Virus record (IMG/VR): IMGVR_UViG_3300042453_003269
Location: 1-46,462 of that record
DNA: 46,462 nucleotides
Reading direction: 5' to 3' (one strand)
DNA from: a virus
Within the stretch, counting starts at the first letter, position 1; every line of letters begins with the position of its first letter. This document shows positions 31,101 to 41,200 of the stretch, one piece after another. The position numbers were made by a program, and so were the translations under genes. Under the pieces are notes generated by a model. The model made no database searches and was not told where the DNA came from. It saw only the letters and a list, made by a program, of their open reading frames with translations.

Positions 31101-32169
31101 TGACATAAGAATTACCAATTCTTTTGTTGGATTATCAACCGTCCAATTCTCTGGATCTGCTTTAGAGTCGTTCTCTTCACAAACCCCAGAAGATACACAA
31201 CTCTTTACTATTTCCGGAATAAGTCTCGAAGTATATTCAGCACAAACACCAGAAATTGAAGTACTTTATATTATTAATGGATTTATTGAAGAGTCGATTA
31301 CTAATAGTTACACTGCATTCGGATCTGTAACTCTTAATGGATCTTCAAGTACGTTCTATGTTCCAAATTATCCAGCTAGAGGATTCTTTAGATTTGTACA
31401 TCATAATGTCGATAATGATTATGATACATGCGATAACGAATCAATTACATGTGATGACCAAGATTCAGCATATGTAAGTTTCACTGCAAATCCGGTAAAG
31501 AATACAGTTCTATTTGATTTTGATGGAAGTGCATTCACTTCAGAAATTGCCACATACACTGGAATTGGGTCTGGTCTTTATACATTATCTGGAACATATC
31601 AAAATATCAAACTTACTCATTCCGAATATGGAATTGGTACAATATTCATTACACAGACTTCTTCTCAAAGTGAAGGAGATGTATATGTTGGATCTGGAAA
31701 TCTTTTTACAATATCTGGTGGTTCGGAATCTTATTCTACACAAACTCCAGAATCTACAATTCTCTTCCAGATTTCTGGATCTGCAACGACATTCATAGAA
31801 TCGGATTATCCAGTTGTAGGTATTGGATTATTCACATTGAGTGGAAATGCAATAACTTCGGAAATTGCAACATATACTCAAGTTGGTTTTGGAACCATAA
31901 GTCTTTCAGGTGAACTTGTTTATCCAGATGTTATCTTTATTCCATCACCAGATGGTTCGGGTACAATTAATATTCTCGGATCTTCGAATGAATCTCTAAC
32001 AAGAATATATGATGATACTTCAGGAACTCTATTTGGATTTTCTTCAGCTCTTGAATTATTTGCAAAATCTACTTATATTGGAATTGGAACAATTTACATT
32101 CAGCCAAATTCAGCTTCTACGGTTAATAATCCATTCCAAATTCCAAGAACTTATGTAGTTATTATTTAA
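28171..32169 (+). CDS. Repetitive fibre-like virion protein, 1332 aa
   Basis: This is a beta-rich protein made of degenerate repeats, with no enzyme motif. The first 300 residues carry units such as DYSYIINSETLLPFGSISI, ending in an F/Y-G-x-I strand. Further on, six copies of a QTP-E motif (for example YSAQTPEDTQLFTISG) and about five HP-x-x-D-x-x-P motifs (for example HPEVDLTPHYGIEKNIGIGT) alternate. A larger duplicated block (SPQEQYPWLPGPGVGRSW versus SPQVQYPYAPLGIGKSW, each followed by STREIAVY) lies near residues 590 and 890. Near residue 1080, DNDYDTCDNESITCDDQD is an acidic insertion with two Cys. Position before the fibre gene and repeat style suggest a fibre or whisker component; this is inference. 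The ribosome binding site is weak. Confidence 0.75.
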   Translation: MRVFTYNTINGINPFSGEDYGSITSAAVNELEDYSYISPQTSSEIPYGDILGSENNFSSTNITFDGNLVPETFDNYFIQREDYSYIINSETLLPFGSISIQQSEVSSAEINSYLGTGTLFNTGAITENVIFVWDGNGTVFEIGHGLDRTLRPYVASGTLRMDQTVAETALEKVSYSYNIFSTVPSNPDYGFIVNITTEIGTDYGQLSEDFGSSIDDYAFIINPVLLSTLTPFGKISVSGSAEFYPNYRLYFDGQAQVKIVYSEVFVGTITFSDYGIESRTYVYDNTSTFSAFEDLGLISTPTTLDPEDNGFVASIHDPFVDNGLISTPIELVPLNPFGSISISTSFAESREIQVYGLNPGEHLYPQPADTSSGTIFLSGNLVHPDIDYTPSYSGNGTIEVSGTAIESYIAQTPEDTQLLIISGTSIESNTESYVGIGAGYFSGTGLEVYSAQTPENTQLFTISGTPIVHPEVDLTPHYGIEKNIGIGTTAFIFTGFYTNLQASFAWLGTGTLFSLDFGRESRTYVYNEFVDINAEDWQLITGISTDFADHGFISNIANNFENYGELNVTSGLKPFGTINLLNGLSPQEQYPWLPGPGVGRSWNYTRKGYIGDNPVYTLSGIASTREIAVYQDFVPSGLFTISGNLLHPNIDYTPHYGIEENIGVGTTGIQLTGISSAIERFIAEPAVSTQLFVYSSGLFISTSNVDSSDLKFTYSEVGIGTLTFVGEKLESDIDSYIGDGTITIFGTGLESYSAQTPEDTILFEFDQNKTATYNRNSEYVSENPDPIVITNTSLVHPEVDLIPHYGIEKNIGVGTTGIRFVPGAGFEPDGDGNPRDAKTYSNRYGFQVGDFNSGSGIGTFKFDQTNDIAKYSPLTPYTGTGLFNIITGFSPQVQYPYAPLGIGKSWSFTRTTYISSGIATISGISSTREIAVYGYYGNDNNPGTSGTIFISQQTSPTIEKEVNNYVGSGQLNLSGDSDIRITNSFVGLSTVQFSGSALESFSSQTPEDTQLFTISGISLEVYSAQTPEIEVLYIINGFIEESITNSYTAFGSVTLNGSSSTFYVPNYPARGFFRFVHHNVDNDYDTCDNESITCDDQDSAYVSFTANPVKNTVLFDFDGSAFTSEIATYTGIGSGLYTLSGTYQNIKLTHSEYGIGTIFITQTSSQSEGDVYVGSGNLFTISGGSESYSTQTPESTILFQISGSATTFIESDYPVVGIGLFTLSGNAITSEIATYTQVGFGTISLSGELVYPDVIFIPSPDGSGTINILGSSNESLTRIYDDTSGTLFGFSSALELFAKSTYIGIGTIYIQPNSASTVNNPFQIPRTYVVII

Positions 32170-32176
32170 TTTTTTA

Positions 32177-32194
32177 TCTGATAAATATATCAGA
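32177..32194 (+). promoter_or_regulatory. Late promoter-like element in a perfect small hairpin
   Basis: TCTGAT at 32177-32182 pairs perfectly with ATCAGA at 32189-32194 around a six-base loop. GATAAATA at 32180-32187 matches the late consensus at seven of eight bases and spans the 5' arm and loop. It precedes the fibre gene start at 32224. A T-run lies before the hairpin, not after it, so it does not read as a + strand terminator. Confidence 0.55.
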
Positions 32195-32223
32195 AGAAAT
32201 AGTAATTTGAGTCCTATAGTACT

Positions 32224-35200
32224 ATGACCAAGCAGGTACAGCTTAGAAGAGGAACTACAGCAGAACATCAGGTTTTTACGGGAGCGGTTGGAGAATTAAC
32301 CATTGACACTACACAAGATGTAGCTGTTGTTCACGATGGTGTTACGGTAGGTGGCCACTATTTGGTTGGAACCGGTTTTGGTTCTACTGTACAACAAGCA
32401 ATCGTAAACAAAAGTTTTATTGGAATTGGTACTACCAGTAATACTGTAAATCTAAATTCCACCCAAGTATCTGGAATTTTTGAGTTTATTGTAGTTGGGG
32501 ATTCATATTTTGTTGGTGATATTGATGCTCGTAGCTTATTTGTAAGAAGTGATCCGGGAGTTTCTAGAGAAGGTACTTTAAGTGATACCAATCCATTTTT
32601 TATTACAGGAATTTCCACAGATAATATTAGACGTGGATATAATGTTTCCGAAAATGTCAATAACCTTATTGGTGTTGGGGCAACTGTAACTGTAATTGGA
32701 ATAAACAGTATTGGAATATCCAGTGCTCATAGCCAAGTTGGAACTGGTTCTACATTAATAACATTTACTAATCCATTTGGTGGTAGAACCCAACTAGTTT
32801 ATCTTAATGCGTATCAATCAATTTTAGAAGAAGTTGGAATTATTACTTCTTATAGTCAAGATGCATTTATTAATTCTGGTATTATAACTGCTGCAGGAAT
32901 TAATACTGCCTCTATAAACAATGTATATATCAACACCGGTATTCTTACAACGGCTGGAATTGTAAATGCAAATATAAATGAATTATTTGTTAATTCTGGA
33001 ATTATAACATCTGCTGGAATCAATACGGCATCAGTTAATACTATTTACATTAATGCTGGTATTTTAACAACTGTTGGAATTACTAGTGCAAGAATAGATA
33101 ATTTATATGTTACTACAGGAATTATAACAGGATTAACTGCTGATACTTTACTTTCGTCAAATGCTTACATAGCTTCAGGTATTGTTACTAATTTATATAC
33201 TACTACATTATCTGCATCTAACTTATATTCCGCTGCTGGAATTATTACTAATTTATATACAACAAATATATCTGCATCTAACTTATATTCCGCTGCTGGA
33301 ATTATTACAGATTTATATGGAACAAATTTATCAGTTAATACTGCATATGTAAATTCTGGCATTATCACAAATGCTAACATTACAACCGGTAATATAAACA
33401 CTGCAAATATTGATGTTGGAATTTCAACTAGTTTTAATATTGGAACTAGTTCTATCAATAGAGCTTATATTAATGTTGGTGTAACTACAGAACTTCATAT
33501 TCAGGATACCGCATGGGTCAACAGCGCTAAAATAAACTCCGGTGTAGTTACTTCAGTTGGAATTACAAGTGCTGCTTATATAAATGACTTATATTATTCC
33601 GTTGGTTTTGGAACAACTGGCCATTTAACTAATGGATGGTTTGATACTGTTAATGTAAATTCTGGAATTACAACGTCAGCTAGAGTAGGATTTTCTACAC
33701 TTGATACTGCTTTTATTAGCACTTCTTATACTAATACTGGATTTGTTACTTATTTTAACGCAACTGGTGTTGGTACGGTTCAAAGATTAGAGTCTTTTGT
33801 TGGTGTAATAACTTATTTAAATGGATCTGATATTAATTATAGTGGCATTGCAACCATAGGAAGTCTAACAGTTGGTATTGGAAATACTGATGTAATTATT
33901 GATGGTGATGCAAGAATTACTGGCGTACTTACTGTTGGAACTGCATCTATTCGCATTTCCGGTGATGATGCAACAATTACTGGCGTATCCACATTTATTT
34001 CCACTAGGGGTGAGATTACAAACTTAGTAGGAGCTAATGTTCAATATACTGGTGTAACTACTTTTAATAGAGTAGGTGTAAGTACCCTTACATTTGTTGG
34101 AATTAATACACAATTAGGCAACCAAGACAAATCAGTTAAAATTGAGCTATCAAAATCTGGAATTGCATCCAATTATACAATAGTACTTCCACCTAATATT
34201 GGAGGAGCTGGACAAGTTCTTGGAATTGATCCCGCTGGCGGCGGTAAACTTGGATTTACAACCGCTGGATTATATGAAGCTAGATATTATGTTTCTGCCA
34301 GAAATGGAGATGATTCCTATGATGGAAAAGCTTTGCCTGTCAGAACAATTAAAAAGGCAGCTCAATTAGCTTCATTTGATAGTTTCCAAATTCCAGGACA
34401 AAGATATCTTGATGCTGGAAATCTATTAGAGTCAAATAAAGAATTTATTAAAGAAGAATCAATTGCTTATGTACAGTTTAATTATGAAAACATTGGCGTT
34501 TCTACAATATTCCCAGATTTTAATTCATCAAACTGGAAATCTGGTATAGGTTCTATAGTAGATGCTATAACATATGACGTTAGATTTGGTGGAAATTCTA
34601 AATCTATTTCCGTTGGTTCTGATATTAGAGGTGCAGGTACATATGATGGAGAAGAAGAACCATTTATCTTTGCGGTAGATTATGTAAAATTCCTCGCACA
34701 ATACGTAATTAATAGTCAAACACCACCTACATTATATCAAACTGCAGTAACCCAAACTTTTGATTTTACACTCGTACAAGATCCTCTTAATAATAATACA
34801 AATTATTTCCATAGATCAAAAGATGCTAGAAATCTTATTATAGGAAATAGACAAGAAATTATTGATAAATCTTTAGCTTCTGTTGCAGTTGGAGTTGGTT
34901 CGACGTTCTTCTTCCCCGGAGAAGTAGAAACTAATCCGAGATCAAGATATTATGATGCATATAAGTTAATTACAATCAATAAACAAGAAATTGTTGATAA
35001 ATCTATGGCATCTCTTGCCATTGGATTCCCAACAGGATTCTATGTACCTGGGCCGGGTATTGGATCAACTACAAAAGATTCCAGATATTATGATGCCTAT
35101 AGGTTAATTCAAATTAATAGAGATGAGATTGTTGCCACTGCAATGACAGCAATCAATGTTCAATATCCCACACTCTGGTCATCTGGAGTATCTTCAGATA

Positions 35201-38200
35201 AGTGTCAAAGAGATTTGGGATATTTCGTTGATGCTGTTTCTACAGACGTATTCACTGGTGGTAATAATTATGCAAGAGAATTTACTGGATTCTATTTTGT
35301 TGGAGTAGGGACGACAAGTTTAGCTGGTGAAGAACAGCAAACAATTTATGGATTCCAACAAGCTGGAATTCAAATGAGAAATGCGATTACTAACCAGCTA
35401 ACTAATAAGAATCTTGGAATTTCCAGCGGACCAACGACTTATACTGGAACTAAAGTAGATGCAGTTGGGGTTGCAAATACAACTGCATGTACTGACGTAC
35501 AGAATAATATTACTACTCTTGTGGGAATTGTTACTGCAGCAATTGGAGCTGCAACTACTTCTGGTCTACCTGCAGTCAACCTAGGTAATTTTGACCTCAA
35601 TGTAATAGGATTTGGTACTACTGCGGGCATTTGGAAGTGCGCTAGAGACACTTCATTCTTTGTTGATGCTGTTTCTACAGACGTATTCACTGGTGGTAAT
35701 AATTATTCGAGATCATTTACTGGATTTTATTTCACCAATGTTGGAGCTCCATTAGGAAATGGATTAGTTGGTGAGACTGCTCAATCAAATTATGTGTTTG
35801 AAAGTGCAAGAAACTTAATGCAGTCTGCAGTTACCAATCAACTTAATGGTAGAGATTTAACCATTACTGCAGATTCTGTCACTGGATTTAACACAAGTCC
35901 CAATTCTTGTGCAAATGTTAGATCCACAATTGCAGCTCTAACTGGTATTGTAACTAGTAGTGTTGCTGCAGGAAGTACTGCTGGTATTGGAGTCACTACA
36001 AATTATGGATATTTCCTTGTTAATTCTACATATAATGTAAGAAATCTCACAGGAATTAGTACTCTTGGTATTGGAGTCAGTTCTGTTGGTATAGGTACAA
36101 CTAATGTTGTTGGTGGTCGTAAGTGTGCTAGAGATCTTGGATATATTGTTGATGCTATTGCACAAGACGTTTCTTATGGAACAAACCAACATACCATATA
36201 TGCAACTAAGAAATACTTCAATGGTGCTGGAACATTAGTAACAAATGGAGTTCTTGGAGAAGAAACTGCTTCTGTATATGCTTTCAGAAGTTTGGGGACT
36301 TATGCAAAACGCGCTGTCACAAACTGGTTAAATTATCAAGATCTTTCAATTATAAATGATGTTTCTGTTGGATCTACTAACAAAAATCCAAATGTTTGTG
36401 CAAATACAAGGTCTACAATCGACAGTCTTGTAGGAATTCTCACAACTGCCTTATTATCTGGTAGTTTAGTTGGAATAGCATCTACCAGTATTGGATTGAC
36501 TGATTGTGCTGATGTTAGATCTGCAATTGTTAACTACGCTGGAATTGTAACTACCATTGTTGGATTTGGAACTGCACTTGCTCCAACATTATCACTACCA
36601 CAAACGCAATCAAAACCTGTTTGTATTATCGTTGAAGCTGGTGATTACATTGAAGATAACCCAATTTTACTTTACGATGATATTGCTGTTGTTGGGGATA
36701 ACCTAAGGAACACTATTATTAGACCTCTGAACGCTGGCAAGGACATGTTCAGAGTTAGAAATGGATGTTATGTGACTGGATTTGCGTTAAAGGACAATGT
36801 TGATGCTGCTGGCATTCCACTATTAACTTGGGATTATGCAGTTGCATTTGATGATCCTACCGATCCAACAACTTCTAGGTCTGGATATGCAACCAAAACA
36901 GATAAACCAATTATTTCAAGATCCCCATACATTCAAAACTGTTCAATTCTTTCATTCTTAGGTGCAAATGGTATTCTTGTAGATGGAAGTAAAGTACAAT
37001 CACCTAATACACCTATTATTAGAGAAGAGGCAGAAATTCCATTACTTGGGGAACAACCCGAACAAGGTAAATCTATGGTTGCGGCCGCATTTACTATGGT
37101 TTCTTTTGGTGGTATTGGTTGGAGAACTATTAATGATGGATATGCACAGGTCGTATCTTGTTTCCAAATTTTCTGCCGTTATGGATCTTTAACTCAGTCT
37201 GGTGGATATTTGTCTATTACCAACTCTGCAACCAACTTTGGATTATTTGCTCTGAGATCTACTGGATTTAGTCAAAATTCATTTGCTTTTGATAGAGGAA
37301 GAATTGCTGCAACGGGTACTTCTGGTGGATTAACTACTCTAAAGGTAGTTGGTTTAGGTAGATCTGATCAAGATTTATATGTTGCAAGATTCTTTAATAA
37401 TGCAAATCAAGATGTTACTCAAAACTTTAAGGCATCTCCAATAACTTCTGAAGTTATTGGAACTGCAGTGACTACTGGTGGTGTAGTTAACGTTAGTTCG
37501 GATACAATTAATATCACTAGTCACCCATTTAATAATAGTGATAGCGTAGTATACTTTGGAGATGAAGGAGTAATTCCTAATAGAATTATCGGTGGTTTAG
37601 TTAATGGAAACCAATATTATGTAAAATACATTGATTCCAATAGTTTCCAACTTACTGAAGATGATGCTTTAACAAGAATTGTAAACCTTACATCTGCATC
37701 AACCGGTATTCACACATTCCAAAAAAATACCTTTGAATTTTTCTCATATTCTATTATTGATAGACATAATTCATATCAGGAATTAACTCTTGCTACTGGA
37801 ATTGGAACTACTTGTAACTTTGTATCTGGTAGAGAAATTACTCAAACAGTTGTTGGTGGAACAGCAGTTGGTATTGCCGTTACTTATAGTCAAACTACGA
37901 GAAAACTACTTGTTTCCGTTGAACTTTCTGCAGGAACTAGAAGAAACTTTGCTGTTTCAAATGGAACAACAGTACTTGATTTAACAGATCATAGTGGTAC
38001 ACCAATTGGAGTTGGAGTAACAGTTATATCAGGTATCACTACTTATTGGTCAACTAATAGTAAAATTGATTCCACTTTAGTAGGACAATCAATTCAAGGT
38101 GTGCAAAACTTACCAGAAACTTATAAATTGCATTGGCATAGACCTTCAATTATCAACTCTTCTGGTCATACATGGGAATATTCGGGATCTGGTATTGATT

Positions 38201-41200
38201 ATAACGCTCTACCTCAAAATGGAGGTAAAACAATAACCAAGTCCGAACAAGTTAGTGAAAGAGGAGGTCGTGTTTATTGTTCTGGTACTAATGAACTTGG
38301 TGACTTTAAGATTGGTGATTTTATTACTGCATTTAACAGAACTGGTAATATTATCTTCAACAATACTGTAACTATTGGTACTCTCGATTCCATTAGATTA
38401 TCCTTGTCTGGTGGTGTTGCAATTGAAGAATTCTCAGTTGATGGTGGTTTAGGTGATAATGAACTGGGCGGACCTCTTAATAAGAGAGTTTCAACTCAGT
38501 TAGCTATCAGAACATTCTTAAATAATAGACTTGGTGGATTTATTGATAAATCGGTATCTACAAATGCTATTCCTAATGCTATTGTTCAGTTAAATGCTAT
38601 TGGACAAATTAACTCAGACTTAATTCCACCCAAGGTTTCCAATTACTATAGAACTCCATATAATTTTGGTAGATTGCAACTACATAACCAAATTCCATCT
38701 ACTAAAATTGGAAATGGTGATACAGTTGTTGAACCACAATCTCCATATGTACTTATTAGTGATACATATTCCCAATATATTATACTAAACAATTCAACAG
38801 TTTATAATTTCCTAGATGGTGATATTGTTTATAGTGTATTGAATCAAGGTGGAGTAACTGGTGTTGTTACTTCTCCACCATACATTGGAGTTAATACCAG
38901 TTTAGGTATTACAACTAATACTGGATTATCATTCCCTAATGTTGGTTATGGTACAACTGGTCTTGTAAGAGGTGTTGCATTAACTCTTAAGAATTTGAGT
39001 GGTGGTTCTGGATATTCTCAGGCAGGCATTTATACTGGGGTTAGATTTGATATTGCTACTGGAATTGGTACGGGAATTACTGGTACAATTACTGTTAGTG
39101 CTGCAGGTACAGTTCAAGCTGTTGCAATTAACACTGGTGGACGTTACTTTGCTGTTAATGACACATTAAGTGTCAATGATCCTACTCCAATTGGTGGTAG
39201 ATCCGGTGGTTCCAATTTTACAGTACAGATTGCTAGTGTAGAGACAAGATTATATGTAAATCTTACGAGTAATGTTAAGTTTTCTCCGACTACAGCTCTT
39301 CCAGATTATATTGCAGATAGAAATGCTGTTGCAATTTCTACTAACATAGGTGTTTCAACTAGTTTCAGTTTTACTGGTACAGGCATTGATGTTGGTGGTA
39401 ATGTTGATTTTACAAACTCCAGAATTACAAGTACATTCCAACCGTTTGGTGATGGTGACGTAGTTAAATACACAACAACTGGAACGGCAGTTGCACCATT
39501 AATTGCAGATACTTTTTACTATGTCAAAAAAGTTGGAATTGGTTCGTATTCATTGCATACAAACTATGCAGCAACATCTGCTTCCGTTGTTACTCTTACT
39601 GCTTCTGGAACAGGAACTCACACATTTACGAGAACTGGTATTGTTACTTCCACCGATCAAATAGTTTTAGTTAATCATGGATATACACAAGGTGATCCGG
39701 TTCAAATTAATGCAGCTGCTGGTCTAGGAACGTTACCAACAGGATTGACAACTGGATATTATTACTTTGTTGGTTCTGCAACTACCAATACATTTACACT
39801 ACATTCAAGTAGAAACAGTGCCCTTGCTTCATCTGGTGGTTTGATTTTGGATCAGGTTCCCCTAGGAACCAATGGAAGTGGAATTGTATCATTCACAAAA
39901 CAGAATGTAAGTTTCACTGATACTGTTAATACATCTGGCCAGGTTGCAAGTAACTGGGCAGCCGTTGGAGGTGGTGATATTGATGCTTCCAACATTATTT
40001 CTGGTGTTGTTAATACAACAAGACTTGCTGCATCTGGAACTGCGAATAATCAAACATTCTTAAGAGGTGATTCTGCATGGGCTAAGGCAGTTTCTTCAGT
40101 TGGATTTGGTACTACTCAACCAGTTCAAGTTTTTGCAACTTCTGTTGATAATGCACCTAATGGAGTTGGAATTAATACTTATTATGGAAATCTAGAAATT
40201 AGACTCAATAGATGTCTTCCAACACTAGATCTTTATTCTACATTAGGTGTTGCTCAATTTAAGACATCAACATTCAATGTTGGTTCTGATGGTCAGATAC
40301 AAATCAAAACCTCTTCTGCGGGTGGTGATGTTGACGCTGCAACTCTAGGTGGAAATAACTCTTCATATCACTTGGATGTTACGAATCACCAAGGAACTAT
40401 CCCCATAACTAGGGGTGGAACTGGACTATCTGCTGCTCCATCAGATGGCGCTTTACTGATAGGTAATGGAACCGCATATAACTTAACAACAACTCCAACT
40501 TTAAGGGGATTATTAACAACTCAGTCAATTGCAATTGGTGGAAATTACGATATTTCCTTTACTACCGGAACATGGACTGGAGAAAAGGCTGGTAAGATTC
40601 AATTCTCAGGTAATAGTCTTTATTTACAATTCACTACCAGTTTGATTGGTAGAAATTCAAGTGGAACAGATGTATTTTCTCTCGGTAGTACAGGTAATGT
40701 AACGTTTAATGGTACTGTTTCTGGCACTAGATTAATTTCCACAATTGCAACAGGAACTGCTCCATTATCAGTCACTTCAACCACAGAAGTAACTAATTTG
40801 AATTCTCAGTTCTTAAACGGATTATCTGCATCTCCCACTTACACGGGTGGAACTGCAAATATTGTTTCCAGAGATACTTCTGGTAACTTTACCGCTGGTA
40901 AGATCACACTAAACGGCGCTGGCACTACAACTGCTCCACACATTACATTTAGTGGCACAACACAAAACTGGATTGATTTTGGTACAACTGGTACTGCTGC
41001 TCCAACATTCACCAACAGAAGTGCTGGTGCAAAAATTGTTCTTAATAATGCGATTAGTGCTTCTGCTGCAGACTATGCTTTCGGTATTGAAAGTGCTACT
41101 CTGTGGTCTGGAGTTCCAACTACTTCGCAATCATTCAAGTGGTATGGTGGAACAACTCTTGCTGCAACTCTCACGGGCGCAGGCGCATTAACTCTTGTTG

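Noticed and set aside
29960-31798. Plus-strand frames in another phase within the 1332-residue gene, sharing similar peptides such as MELKRILELV
   Set aside because: They are shadows of the in-frame HP-x-x-D and QTP-E repeats; the similarity reflects the DNA repeat, not a second coding frame.
32872-33471. CRISPR-like array because of regular 60-bp spacing
   Set aside because: The repeats are in frame, coding and continuous without distinct spacers; they are stalk repeats.
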